From assembly GCA_023079485.1 (NCBI GenBank), contig CM041104.1, forward strand, positions 683,676 through 747,675: a DNA stretch of 64,000 nt. The letters run 5' to 3'. The position numbers were made by a program, and so were the translations under genes. Of this stretch, positions 49,545 to 62,126 are shown one piece after another. Position 1 is the first letter of the stretch; every line of letters starts with the position of its first letter. Source of the DNA: Archilochus colubris. Its lineage: Eukaryota; Chordata; Aves; Apodiformes; Trochilidae. The notes beneath the pieces were generated by a model that had not been told where the DNA came from, ran no database searches, and was given only the letters and a program-made list of their open reading frames with translations.

Positions 49545-50133
49545 AACCATCAGTGTCCTGGGTTGCATCCCCAGCAGTGCCAGGGAGGGGATTGTCCCCT
49601 TCTGATCCACTCAGGTGAGACCCCCTGCAGTGCTGGGTCCAGTTCTGGGGTCCCCAACAGCAGAAGGACACGGAGCTGTTGGAGTGAGTCCAGAGGAGGC
49701 CCTGGAGCTGCTGGGAGGGCTGGAGCAGCTCTGGAGCCAGGCTGAGAGTTGGGGGTGTTCAGCCTGGAGACGAGAAGGGAGCAATGGGGAGACCTTAGAG
49801 CACCTTCCAGTGCCTGAAGGGGCTCCAGGAAAGCTGGGGAGGGACTTGGGACAAGGGCAGGGAGGGATGGGATGAGGGGGAATAGTCCCAAGCTGAAAGA
49901 GGGGAGATTGAGATGAGATACTAGGGAGAAATCATTTGTTGTGAGGGTGCTGAGCCCCTGTCCCAGGGTGCCCAGAGAAGCTGTGGCTGCCCCATCCCTG
50001 GCAGTGTTCCAGCCCAGGTTGGATGGGGCTTGGAGCACCCTGGGCTGTGGGAGGTGTCCCTGAGCATGGCAGGGGTGGCACTGGGGGAGCTTTAAGGTCC
50101 ATCCCAACCCAAACCAGTCTGGGGTTCTCTGAT
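49545..50133 (+). repeat. CR1 LINE 3' fragment
   Basis: GCTGGGTCCAGTTCTGGGG through GTTGGGGGTGTTCAGCCTGG to GGGGTTCTCTGATCT, + orientation, ending where a CpG-rich block begins. Confidence 0.88.
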
Positions 50134-50139
50134 CTCAGT

Positions 50140-51000
50140 TGCAATGCAGGGAAGCGGGAGCCATGCGCAAGGCCGGCAGGTACCGGTCCGGTGTCACAGA
50201 CACCTCCATACAGACCCCAGTCTGCCCGAGGAGCCTCCCGGGGAGAAGCAGCCTGGCCTCGGCTCTCACCCGGGAATTCCCCTTGGGTTCGGGTCGTGCA
50301 GGAAGCGGCAGAACCGCCACGGCCCTTCCCCTCCCGCAGCCCCGGCGGCCGCCAGAGGGCACCAGCGGAGAGACCGCGACCCTCAGTGTGTGCTCCCTGA
50401 GACTGCGCCCCCTGAACCCCCGCTCCCTCAGTGTCCTGGTCACTCGGTGTGCCTTTCCCTCAGTGACCCTCTCCCTCAGTGTCCCTCTCCTTCGGTGTCC
50501 CTCTCCCACAGTGCCCGCTCAGTGCCGCGGTCGCCCCGTCCCTCGGTCCCGTCGCTCCTGCTGTGTCCCGACCCCCGGTCCCGGGAGGTGCCAGCGATGG
50601 GCGGCTCTGGGAAAGGGCCGGCAGGAAAGCCCCGCGGTGCCGCCACAACCTCGGACAAACAGGCAGCACCCCGACAGCAGGCAGCACCCCGACATCGGGT
50701 CCCTGGTGAAGCCCCCGGCTCTGGAGGGGCCGGGGTTTCCGCCTTGGCACCGGGATGTCCCGGGATATCCCGGGGCCGTGCGGGGACATCGCTCCGTGCC
50801 CCCTGCACCTCCCGTGAGAGGAGAAAGGGGCAGGGTGGCTGCGGGCAGAGCTCAGAGCTCTTCCTTTCCTCCCAGCCGAAACCCGCCCGGCAGAGCCGCT
50901 GCAGAGGTCCCAGCAGAGCAGAGATCAGCGCTCCGGTGACCATCGCAGAGGAAGGGGAGAGACAGGACTTGGTTCTGCTGTCTCCAGCTTTGCTGTTTTG
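50140..51000. promoter_or_regulatory. CpG-rich block, candidate promoter of an unidentified transcript
   Basis: About 860 bases of high GC with frequent CpG, flanked by a CR1 on the left and AT-rich DNA on the right. It lies 5 kb upstream of the EIF2S2 island. It contains overlapping open frames on both strands, expected in GC-rich DNA, none with a recognisable domain. A CTCAGTGTCC-like short repeat runs at about 50,380-50,520. A non-coding first exon of a lncRNA or of ASIP is possible. Confidence 0.4.
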
Positions 51001-52030
51001 GAGGTGATGGTTGCAGACACTTGCAACGAGCGCTGAGCAAAGCAGGGACTCGAAATCCACTGGAAACCATGGGTGCAGGGAGCCGAACTCTGCTAGGTCA
51101 GAAACTCGTTTTCTAAACTTGCTGCTTGGATAACAGCAAGGTTAAAATAAACATTTTGTTCGGTGTGTGAGAACTTCTCAGGTGGGGAACCCTTGGGATG
51201 TAGATTTACAGTCACAGTTCTGCTTTCCTGATCTGGAGGCTTTTGTAGCTTTAATCTAAGGAGCTCCTGTTGCTCTCCCTCCTATTGCTGCTTTGCAGGA
51301 CAAAAAAAGTCACAGAGAAACCCATTTGGGAATGAAGTAATATGTAAACAGAGGTTTTGCTAGGTACTGGTTTCAACATTGGAAGCTGGACATACAGACT
51401 AGACAGGCTCCAAACAGGATTGAGAAAGAGCAGGCAAAGCTTGGTCCTGGAAGCCAAGTACATGGTTCATTTTCAATTCCTCCTTTATACACAGGAACAG
51501 AGGACTGGGTGCCTTTTTCTGAACACAAGCAAAATTAAATCAATACTACCTGTCTCCATCAGCCTTTTTTTCTCTTACAGAGCTGCAGAAACCACCTGCA
51601 AGACAGTCACATTTAGAGAAGTGTCACTTCTGCACTTAAGACTTCCCTGCACTTGAGGGTTAATCAACATCAAAAGCATTTGAAAGGTTGTTGCTGTTCT
51701 TAAGTAGCTTCTCACTCAGGAAAAATGATCAATAGGTTTGATAAAGAAGAACACAACCTGTAAGCAAGGATTTAATTGCATTCATTTAAGCAAGGAGTGA
51801 GTTCTGAATTAATTGACAGAAAACACTCTGTTCCATGTGTCTATTTCAGAAAATTTCAGGTGGATAAAAATGTCAAAGATATGTCTATAAACAAGATTGT
51901 AAACAACCTTTTTCAGATTTCATGGAAATCTCACCTTATCTCACAAGTTTTGATCAGAAAGTAGATACACATGAGCATGTTTTATATTTTCTCATCATAG
52001 CTGCTTAACAGGAAGCTGAGACACACCTAT

Positions 52031-52090
52031 TAGTGATAGCTGATAGTGATTAGTGATAGCTAATAGTGATTAGTGATAGCTATTAGTGAC
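52031..52090. repeat. 20-bp tandem repeat (x3)
   Basis: Three copies of TAGTGATAGCTGATAGTGAT with one or two changes each. Confidence 0.92.
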
Positions 52091-52222
52091 AGCTGACAAC
52101 ATGAAACAACACAGGTTTTTAAATGCTGACAGAATCAAATTGCATCTCGGTTCTGGAACTCAAAGCCTTGGGGAAAAAATAATAAAAAAGCTATTAGATC
52201 AATTTCTAAACTGTCACATAGG

Positions 52223-53272
52223 CAGAGGAACTGGCTGGAGGGCCGGGCCCAGAGAGTGGTGCTGAACGGCGCTGATCCAGTTGGCAGCTGGTCACTAGTG
52301 GTGTCCCCCAGGGATCAGTGTTGGGCCCAGTTCTGTTCAATATCTTTATTGATGATCCAGATGAGGGGATTGAGTCCATCATCAGCAAATTCACAGATGA
52401 CACCAAGCTGGGGGGGAGTGTGGATCAGCTGGAAGGCAGGAGGGCTCTGCAGAGGGACCTGGACAGACTGGAGAGTTGGGCTGATCCCAACGGGATGAGG
52501 TTCAACATTCCAAGTGCCGGGTCCTGCACTTTGGCCACAACAACCCCATGGGGAGCTCCAGGCTGGGCACAGAGTGTCAGAAAGGGACCTGGGAGTCTGG
52601 ATTGCCAGGAAGCTGAACAGGAGCCAGCAGTGTGCCCAGGTGGCCAAGAAGGCCAATGGCATCCTGGGCTGGCTCAGGAACAGCGTGGCCAGCAGGTCCA
52701 GGGAAGGGATTCTGCCCCTGTGCTCAGCCCTGGCGAGGCCACAGCTTGAGTCCTGTGTCCAGTTCTGGGCCCCTCAGCTCAGGAAGGAGATTGAGGTGCT
52801 GGAGCAGGTCCAGAGAAGAGCAAGGAGGCTGTGAAGGGATCCAGCACAATTCCTGTGAGGAAGGGCTGAGGGAGCTGGGGGTGTTGAGGCTGGAGAAGAG
52901 GAGGCTCAGGGGAGACCTCATCACTCTCTGCAACTCCCTGAAAGGAGGTTGGAGCCAGGGGGGGGTTGGGCTCTTTTCCCAGGCAACTCTCAGCAAGACA
53001 AGAGGGCAGGGTCTCAAGTTGTGCCAGGGGAGGTTTAGGTTGGAGATTAGAAAGAATTTCTTTCTGGAGAGGGTGATCAGGCATTGGAATGGGCTGCCCA
53101 GGGAAGTAGTGGATTCTCCGTGTCTGGAGATCTTTCCAAAGAGCCTGGATGTGGCACTGAGTGCCATGGGCTGGGAACCACGGGGGGAGTGGATCAAGGG
53201 TTGGACTTGATGATCTCTGAGGTCCCTTCCAACCCGGCCAATTCTATGATTCTATGATTCTATGAATGTACA
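52223..53272 (+). mobile_element. CR1 LINE, 5'-truncated, close relative of the 26-kb copy
   Basis: It starts at GAACTGGCTGGAGGGCCGG and is nearly identical to 26,638-27,500 of the first copy, then switches to a different 3' subfamily sequence near 53,130. It ends in three ATTCTATG units. Frames encode reverse-transcriptase pieces only. Confidence 0.93.
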
Positions 53273-53281
53273 TATTGCACT

Positions 53282-55945
53282 TAAGTAGCAGTTTAGCTTG
53301 CTGTTCCTAAATGTTTTAGGGATTGACTTAAGCCCAGTCAGAGTAAATTTCTCATAAGGGAAAAGGCAAATGTTGGTTGGGTTTTAAAAACCCATTTCAA
53401 GCAAATCACCATCTTACACTGACAACAAGACCCTGATAAGTGTTGGTTATTGCCATGTAACAGCAGTCACAAGAGAATTTTTGCAGGGACAAACGTAGCA
53501 GTCAGGTAAGGTACCCAGTGCCAGCCTAAGCTGTACAAAGAGAAGTGTGCTGTAGGCTGTGATAGAAAAACCAGAGGGATTAGTAAAAAGGCTTTTCAGT
53601 CTTTTTTTAACTAGCACAAGCTAGTTCAAGCTAGGAAAGGTTTTCAAACAGTGGAGCAGTCAGCTGGGTTGCCTCATCTCACAGTTGTCTGTCCAACACA
53701 TCCACATTCCTAAATGGGATTTCTGTAGAGTCAGAGTTGAAAAATGGATGCCCAGTGTTTTTCATAGTTTTGTAATTCTTAGTACAAAGGGTTTTGGTTT
53801 TTTTAAATTGCTGTTTTAGAGACATCATGGCACTGCTTACAGAAAGGCTGTAGAGTTGCTGTTAACTCTGCCATCCTGAAGCTCAGTTGCTGGCCCTCAG
53901 CTGAAGTTACATTGCACCAGTGTGGCAGCAAGGATCTGATCTGATCCTGTGAGTTATTAAGAAGCAGGAAGTCCAAAATGATATTTGATTCCTTGATCTT
54001 ATTTTCAAATCCTCATAGAGCAGAAGCAAACTGGAAATACTTTTCCTTCCCAAGGTAAGAAAGACCATTTAATCCATAAAGATCAGCATATCCAAAAGGC
54101 TGAGAGGAATTCATTGAACTGAGCTTAGTGGTGACAGCAAATCCAGAGTGAAGCTCAGAGCCACCCAGTAAATGACAAAGAGCTGATCTGGTTACCATGG
54201 GAAGAGCTTCCCTAGTCCCCTGTTTTGGAACACTCCAGTGCTTTGGCAGGCACTGTCAGGGGTGATCAGAAGAGTTCTGAGACTCCCTGGGTGCATGGAG
54301 CATCCTGGTGCAGATGCAGGCAGTGGTACAGACACACAACATCTGACCTGGGCTTGGCACAAACCATGCTGCCACTACAGGGTTGTCAGAGCCCTCTGGA
54401 AACAAGGGAAGATCAAATCAGTCTTTCTGCAGTTTGCTGTGCTTTCCACGCCACACAACAGATTTTTAACTTTCAGTTTGGTGTTAGCAATGAAATTTGA
54501 GCATCAGGAAGACATCCCCAGCCTCACCTCTAATGTGATGGAGCTATTCAGCTGCTGAGCTCTGCTCTGAGGTTTGCAGGGCTGGAAGCAGGGTGCTCTG
54601 CAGGCTCCTCACTCCAGGAGCACCCTTGGGAGCCTCTGGTTTGTGCAGAGCTGTGGTGCAGCAGCCACAGCCAAGGCTGGACTGAAGCCTGGCAGGCAGA
54701 GGGTGTTTGTCTGAAATCATCTGAAATGTTGATGGTTTGAATCAGCGCCTGCTGAAGGGACAGCTTTTAGTGGAGAGGCTGTCTGGGATGAATCCCTCTC
54801 TCCAGAGGAGCCTCTCTGGGGGCAGCCTGGCTTTAGGGAATTCCAGCAGGTGTGCCCATGCTGCTGCTTTAGCCATCTTTTCTCCTTGCTCCATGAGCAG
54901 CACATCTTTGCCAGCAGCACTGGAGAGGGAATAAAAACCCTTTCCATAAACTCCTTCCCTCTGAAAAGCTCAGCAAGAGTTGGGAACCCCCACGCCCCTG
55001 GGGCTCAGTGCCATTGCCTTTCAGAAGATGGGTTCCAGAGGTTCTGGAGGAACCAGTGGACCAGAGGACACTGGTTTTGTGGTGATGGTTCTGCTCTTGG
55101 TTACACACTACTCCCAAACCAGCAGGATCCTGGTGCTCATCACTTGCAGGCACACCCTGTGAGCCTTGAGCAGACTGAACCCCTTTTAGGAGACACCTTG
55201 ATGATTTTCTAAGCTGCCACAGCTGAAGGGACAAGGTTAACTGGGATTTGGGCTGTAACTCAAGGCACAGACACCACGCAGATGACAACAGAGAGCAGAG
55301 CAAGCACACAGCAAGGAACTATTTTGAAAGAGGTAACTGAGACAGGCAGAAGCTCCTGGGATCTGTTCTGTACAGGAGGAGCTGAAAATCCCGGATTTCT
55401 GAAAAGATTTCAGCAACAACTTGACTCAGTTGACTCCCTCACTTCTTGCAGGAAGCAGTCTGGCGCCACGGAGTTCTTCATTTTGTTGCCAGGAGGGGCA
55501 ACAAAAATTCAGTTCACTGTCTATTGTTATCACTCCCTTTTTCTGGAAGAAATGGACTGTCCTCTCTTTCATGACCAGATTTATGACTGCTATTACTGCC
55601 ACAGCAATGAATAAACCAAACCACAGTAAGTGGTGGGGATTAGGAACCACTGACAAAGACAAATACATCACACAGGCAAAAGTCGTGGTTGACTCAACAA
55701 ATCACTGGGAACTTCTGAGAAGTGCAATTCTTTTGTCTCAGACTCTTGCCTTTCCTTTGCACATCTCTCTCTTTCAGAGACCATCTGGATCTTTTTTCCC
55801 TCCAGCAGAGAAGAACAAGCATGTGGTGGGATGACCAAGCTACTTGCAAGTGCTCTGGACTGCATCCACGGGCAGCCCAAAGGGTGATTCATGAGATTGG
55901 GTCCCTCGTGGCCATGATTTTTCACAGTGTGGTCTCTGCATATAT
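53282..55945. other. Gene-free stretch with one unexplained small ORF
   Basis: No known gene is recognised. A minus-strand open frame at 55,426-55,671 encodes a hydrophobic segment and is treated as a finding. The rest is unremarkable AT-rich DNA. Confidence 0.45.
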
Positions 55946-55949
55946 ATAG

Positions 55950-56026
55950 GAAGAATTCCCTGCCCATGCAGGGGGAGGTTGGAACCAGCTTTAAGGTCCC
56001 TTCCAACCCAAACCATTCTGTGATTC
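55950..56026 (+). repeat. CR1 3'-terminal fragment
   Basis: GGAGGTTGGAACCAGCTTTA then CCCTTCCAACCCAAACC and ATTCTGTGATTCTGA, a CR1 tail. Confidence 0.75.
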
Positions 56027-56234
56027 TGAGAAGATTCCTGCCCGGAGAGATGTAGGAATCAGGTCATCCTGGCCATGTTCTCCTTGGGGATGGATGTTCT
56101 GCTTCCAGCCATGTCTTTCCCCCAGGTCCAGTCCCCAGGTGCAGCTCCTGAAGCCTGGGAGTTGCTTTGCACCAGGAGAGATGGGTACAGGGCATTGGCC
56201 AAGCTCAGCTGAACACAACTTCACAAAAGCCAAG

Positions 56235-56496
56235 ATGTTCTGCTTAGGAGCAAGAGGTAATGGGTTCAAATTGCACCAGGGGAGGCTCACATTAGATATT
56301 AGGAAAGAGTGAAAAAACTGAAAGAGGGGTGAAGCACTGGAAGAGGTTGCCCAGGAGGCTGGTGGAGTCACCATCCCTGGGGGGATTGGAAAAATGGGTA
56401 TCTGTGGTGCTTTAGGTGATGGTTAATGGTTAAGGTGGTGTGGGACTGAGAGCTGGATTCAATCTTGAAGGTCCATGATGGTTCTGTGATTCTAAT
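56235..56496 (+). repeat. CR1 LINE 3' fragment
   Basis: GCAAGAGGTAATGGGTTCAA through GGTTGCCCAGGAGGCTGGTGG to GGTTCTGTGATTCTAATTC, + orientation, diverged. Confidence 0.8.
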
Positions 56497-56499
56497 TCA

Positions 56500-59400
56500 G
56501 CCCTGGGCAGCTCCCAGGGCACTGAGTGCAGCTGATCCTCTCTCTGGTTCAGTTCTGCAACCTGTCTGCTCCACCTGAAGTGGGATTAAAAGGGAAAGAA
56601 TTGACCTGATTCCTGGGTTTTTGTAATACAGGCTGAAATTCCAAAAATCCAGATCAAGAGTTACATTCTTTCTGAACAGAAAAATTCTTCTTAGGGAATC
56701 TAGAACATTCTTCTCACATCGCAAAATAAAAATCCCTTTTTTACAGAAATAATTGGAGCCATCTTGTTGCAAGAAACCTGATACAAAATTAGAAATAACA
56801 CCCTGAACATATATTTCCTTGGAGAGCAGGCAGGAAACCAACCCTTTCTACAGTTTAAATGGATAGCAGGTTTTCTTAAAAACTTTGATCCTCTCCAGAC
56901 ACCCCCCATCAATACTTATTTTTAAATCTCAACATGAAAAATTGCAGCTTGATATACTTCTACAGGAGATCTGAGAATTCCCAGCAAGTGGTAGTCATCA
57001 CCTGGTAATGAAATCAATACCTCTTTTTTTTTTTTTTTTTTTTCAAAAGAACATTTTTCATTCCCTTTTGTTATCATCTTTGGCCTCACAAAAGGACTTC
57101 TTGCTATATCTTTAGCAGTATATAGCTTTTAGCTTGTACATCTTTAGCTATAAATATATATATTACATTCTTTTAATGAGGTTTATATGAGTCCTTGCAG
57201 GAAAAAAAAGACAAAACTGGTTAAAGAAAATTGAGAATACTTTCCAGCAGTATACTTCCCATACTCTGAAACTCCTAATGCTGCCTGAGAGGCATTGGCT
57301 CTGCCAAATGTAGGGGAAGTTTCTGGCAGCTTCCCACAGAAACCACCCCTCTGCCCTCCTGCTCCCCAAACCTTGCCACGTAAACCCAGTAAAATCACTG
57401 ACACCAATTCTCTCTGATTTTTACCAAGGGGCAGTTAAGGCACCAAAGGAGACACAGCAGCACTTTGTCCTGAAACACAGAACAATTCCTTCCAACACCA
57501 CCAACTGATGTCAGCTCTAAACTTAACCTCAAAGCAAGCCAGAACCCAAGTTCAGGAGGGTCTGATCTCCTCATCTCTTCTTCCCCAGGAGGTCCCAAAG
57601 GAAAAAAGCCCCAACCTTTCCACTCACAGGGGCCTGTGCAGATTTGCAGCTCAGAAAGAGAGACCCGAAGCAGACCAAGCAGCAGCACTCAGCTCTTTGG
57701 CTTTGCTCCTGAGCAGTGTTTTTGGGCTGACGTGGAGAACTCTCCCAGGCAAAATGTGTCCCCTGCAAGAAAAAGCTTCTGATTTCCCATCCAATATCTG
57801 CTGTCCTGAGCATTTAAGGTGGCAAAATTAAGCATGGCTTTTAGAACTTGCTCATTTTTATCATTTGACTGCAGCCCCATCGTGTCCCTTCCTTTTCAGG
57901 CAAGTTGTCTGGATCTGGCTGGCAGTGGCAGCACTGGTCTTGTGCAGACCCAGCACAAAAGGTGCCCCAGTTTAGGAGAAATATCACTTCTCTACTCAAT
58001 AAGGAGCTTTTCTAGATGCATTGCAGGTGATGCCTTCCTCAGCCACTTGACTTTTTTGACGTAGAGTGTTTATCTTTTTGCCTTGTGAACACTTTGAACG
58101 TTCCTGCTCCTCCATTAACTTTTGTGTAATTTAAAAATACAGAACTGAAGTTCGTGATAATCTGCAATGCTGAAGAGGATCAAGCACCTCCCAGGTCCCA
58201 GTGACAGCCCTGGCATTGTCCAGAAGGACAGGAATGAGGTGATGCCCCAGATCTGTAGAACAGGAGAGAGGACAACACGTCTGTCCTGGGCAAACAAGAT
58301 CACTCTTCTTTGCCAAAAATGAAGCCTTCAAAAGACAGATTTCAGAAGAGAGATCTTGAAGGTGTAAAATAACATACTTAAAGAAACTCTAAATATAGGG
58401 AGAGGAAGCCAGAAAGAGAAATGACACATTTTCACAGAACACAAGGAGCTGGTAAGGCAAACAGCCCTTCCTTCTCTCTTGAAGTTATTTGCTGTAATTT
58501 ACCCCATGTGCAAGCACTCATGCAAAACTCCATTCTTGGCATTATCTTGCTATTTCTTGTGAAGTTGGGTCCCAATAATTGCCCTGTGCTGTTTTTCCAT
58601 ATACTTGTCACCAGGGCACAGGGCTAAGAAATCAAGTTCACCACCTGGAGGTTCTTACACTTAGGAAATTCAGAAAGTTCCTAATTGTATATTAAAATGG
58701 AAAGGAACAAATGTGACCCAACAGTGCAATACCCTTCCCCTTGGGATATTTACATATGCAAATAGAATTGTATAATTAATCACAAATATTATACCAAGGG
58801 GCATCTCCCTATCCCACAGTTTCACAGATGTTGGGGTCTAAAAGGTCTGGGTATCTGCAAAAAAAAATCACAGGAAACCGTTAAGCTTCTGGACAGTTTT
58901 TCTTTTATGATGGAAAGTATGTTTAAATCATTCCTCTAGATTTGAAGAGACATTTCGTTTCTTTGTAATGAAAGATTTCAAAAGCAAATGATTCTTCACA
59001 GAGTGACATCTCTTCTTATGCACAGACTTTACAAGGGTATGAAAAAGTCTACATGAGGTTTCTATAACAATGAAAGAATTCTGATTTATTGACAGAATGG
59101 TCCTGAACAGGAAATTTCATTTTCCAGTTGAGCCAAAGTTAAACAGCTTCAATTTTTATTCCCCCTTTGACTGCCCTGTATTCTCTGCAATTTCAACCAC
59201 ACTCTTTCCTTCAGTGCAGGAAGGAAGGATTAAGGTTTTATGGAAATAGAGCCGTCAGCAAAAGAAAGATATTTCTGCCAAAAACCCATCTTTTGTGTTC
59301 AAAGAAATGTAAACATTTAGTGCACCAAATCATGACAAAGATGGAAATAGTGGTTTCCAGAAGTTCTTAGCATTCAGATGTATTGCACATTTGCTATATA

Positions 59401-60412
59401 AATTGGAAAGGTACAGCTATGCTAATTAGTTGGTGAATTCCAGGAAGAAATTAAGTAAATGAGCATGTGGAAAGATGACAGACTGCCATATGATTGTGCC
59501 TCTTCTTGTGAAAATCAGGATGTCTATTTAATGGAAAAGAAAATGAAGATACAAGGAAGTGAAAGCAACAGGCTTGGAACAGGCTACGAGTGTTTTAGCA
59601 CCTCAAGGAAACTTATTTGAAATTCATACTCGTTAAATAAAATTACAGCCAAGAGTTCAGGAGTGCCAGGCCAGGTATTCCTCTTTATTAGAGAGAGGAT
59701 GGAGACTTAGAAGAGGATTGATCTCTGCTGCCCCAGGAGCTCAGCACCCACAGTGCATCAGCAGGATGGGGAACCAGGTAAGAGATGGGTGCCTGAGCTG
59801 GGCAAGTCCCTCAGCCCAGGGCAGAGAATTTTATATATTTAACAAATTATGTGCCTGCCATGGCCCTTATGTATTTTTCCCTTTCTTTGGATAAGGAAAC
59901 AGCATCCCCTAACTCAAGGTGCTGGGCAGTCTCCTCTAAACTGTGTTCCTGCAGAGCAAGATTGGACCAGCTGGTGTTTGTGTTTCCTTCCCAGGTGGCA
60001 TTCTGGGATCCTCACTGCCAGGCTGGCTGATCCCACAGCCACAGAAATGGGAATCTACAGCCCTGAATTCTCAGGAAAGCTGCTGCAGCCCAGAGCATCA
60101 CTGGGTGCACTCAGCTCCAGGCTGGGTGACACCTAAAAGAGGTTTCTGTATCTCTGTTCCAGGTACTGCAGAGAAAAGAGTGAATGTTCTGTTCCCTGAT
60201 GCAGGTGTCAGAAAAGCATGGAACAACATTAGCATGAACCTACAGAAAAAAGGGCAAACCCCTGCACCACCTGAGGCTACCCCAAACATAGCATGGAAAG
60301 AATTGGATGGAAACTGCCCATTCATTCTTAAAAGCAGAAAAGCTCGCCCAGACTACAAGTTTTAAACCTGGCATTTCTAAAGCATTAATATATTAAAAAA
60401 AAATTAAAAGAA
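56500..60412. other. Gene-free stretch before the retroviral LTR
   Basis: AT-rich sequence with a T-run at about 57,020-57,043. I see no exon, RNA gene or promoter. Open frames reach at most about 140 codons and lack motifs. Confidence 0.5.
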
Positions 60413-60884
60413 TGTCAGAGGGTCCGTGGGCTTAGGGAGCAAAGAGCCGACTGGATATGAGTTAGCAACTAAGCTCCATTTTATGAAGCAAAGCGTTACA
60501 TTTATACGGTCTTGGTGCCTTCGTGCCTCATGCTGATGGGCTGCGTGTTGCTGTTCACACACCTGATGTTGGATGCCATAGCGTGCTGCTCATCCTCCTT
60601 GTCCTGCTCTGCTGTCTGCAGGCATCCTGTTTGCAACTTTTATCTGCTGTAACTTTCTTCTTCTCAGGGGCTGAGAACTGGTTAAATACAACTGTTTATG
60701 TGCTGTCTATGCGATGCTTTCCCAGCCTGTTATTCTTCTTTCTGCTGCCAACTCCCTTATCTTTTGCACATAGCTGATCTTTTCATAACCTTGCAGCTGG
60801 GCCTCAAGGCCCTCAGCTCACTCTGGCTAACACTAATTAGTCAGGATTGTTCACATGTCTGTTTTCCTCCAAAAACTCCCAACA
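60413..60884 (-). repeat. 3' LTR of the endogenous retrovirus
   Basis: A 472-base unit with TGT...ACA ends (minus strand begins TGTTGGGAG and ends CTCTGACA). A TATA box (minus TATAAAT) lies at 60,500-60,506. The inner edge is fixed by the adjoining polypurine tract and the outer edge by the terminal ACA; a target-site duplication cannot be checked without the other LTR. Confidence 0.8.
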
Positions 60885-60905
60885 ATTCGCCCTTTTTGTT
60901 TTTGA
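60885..60905 (-). promoter_or_regulatory. Retroviral polypurine tract
   Basis: The minus strand reads AAAAACAAAAAGGGCGAAT immediately before the LTR's first TG, the position and composition of a plus-strand primer site. Confidence 0.75.
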
Positions 60906-61690
60906 GCAATCTGGACTTGCTTCATCACACCAGATAACATGCTAATGATACATTGCCATAAACAACATACTAATAATCAAAACCAATAATAACAAATATA
61001 ATTGATAAACCTTGTCTAATTAAATCTCTAAGCTATCCCCATATCCTCAAGTGATTTAACCATTCATTTAATGCAGTATATGCAACAGTTAATTATTTCA
61101 TGTTATCTTAATCGCTTTTGGTTGTGAATTGACTCGGAATGATCAGATAAATTCATGCAATACATTCCATCCAAGTCTTCACAAACATGACCTAAAAGCT
61201 AACAATAAAGTCAGTGGCACCACGACTTTGTAAACCTGCATGTCTGACACTATCAACAGCTTTTAGCATCTGTGTTAAAATACCAGAAGTTAAGTTCATC
61301 TGCTGAGCAGTGCAACAGGATAGCACAATCAACAATGAACATATAGATATAGATCCATAATCAACATCTAAACGATCACATGAATTACAACATTAACAAA
61401 AGCCTGTTATCAAAACAACACAATAAGAAAAGCACATTTCACACTGCAGTGGAAGGACTTAAACATCTTTTTAGTATGAGGAAGGTCAAGTGTCCACTGG
61501 CATGTAGAGCCTTGGGGGGGTAGAGGAGGCTTATCCAACAAAAATTGGTCAGGGGCCCCAAAAGCGTCCCCAGACTCCTCCTGGGTCATGGCACGGTGGA
61601 GTCCTGGTTTCCTCCATTAGGCCCAAAAAGGCCTAATAAAACTGTTTAGAGACAGAATCCCAAGCCTATAAACAGCAAAGGCACACTCTA
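60906..61690 (-). pseudogene. Retroviral env remnant
   Basis: On the minus strand near 61,130-61,190 a segment encodes a transmembrane-subunit ectodomain signature with a cysteine cluster followed by MNLSDHSESIH. The first cysteine of the closing pair is Tyr here, and an in-frame stop follows shortly after. The upstream part, to about 61,690, may hold the env leader but is out of frame. Not functional. Confidence 0.6.
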
Positions 61691-62126
61691 ACCCTACCCC
61701 CCCCCCCCCCTTTTCTTTTTTGGTGTTTTTCTCCTCCTCTGTGGTGTCTGCACAGGGCTCACTCTCTGAGCAGCAGCAGTGTCCGTGGGGGGGTGGGAAG
61801 CGGCTGATGGGCAGGAGTGGGGGTGCTCTCTGTACCAGGAGCAGCTCCCACTCTCTGCACAGCAGCTCTCAGCCTCTGAAAAGGCATCCTCATTCTCATA
61901 AGTCTTTTTTTTTTTTTTAACTCCTCACCAATATATGAGAAAAATTATCAACAGCCACTAGAAGACTCAAAACTGAAATGACATTGCTACTAAAATCTGG
62001 TGAAGTTAGCCTAAAATTAAATGAAGTGGTACAATCTCCCAAACCAAAACTGCAAGTATAATTACCAACCAAGGTTTTTTTTGGGTTTTTTGTTTTTTTT
62101 TTATCTCTGTATGAAACACCAGTGCA
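61690..62126. other. Low-complexity and unassigned provirus sequence
   Basis: It contains C- and T-homopolymer runs (about 61,697-61,712, 61,907-61,918 and 62,070-62,102). Nothing coding is recognised; it is probably decayed provirus or sequence brought in with the deletion. Confidence 0.4.

Noticed and set aside
50144..51007. 287-codon open frame on + and overlapping 194-266-codon frames
   Set aside because: GC-rich DNA keeps several frames open on both strands at once, and no domain or conserved motif is seen. Treated as a CpG block, not a gene.
59943..60365. 140-codon + strand frame next to the LTR
   Set aside because: No motif, no splice context and composition like the surrounding non-coding DNA.
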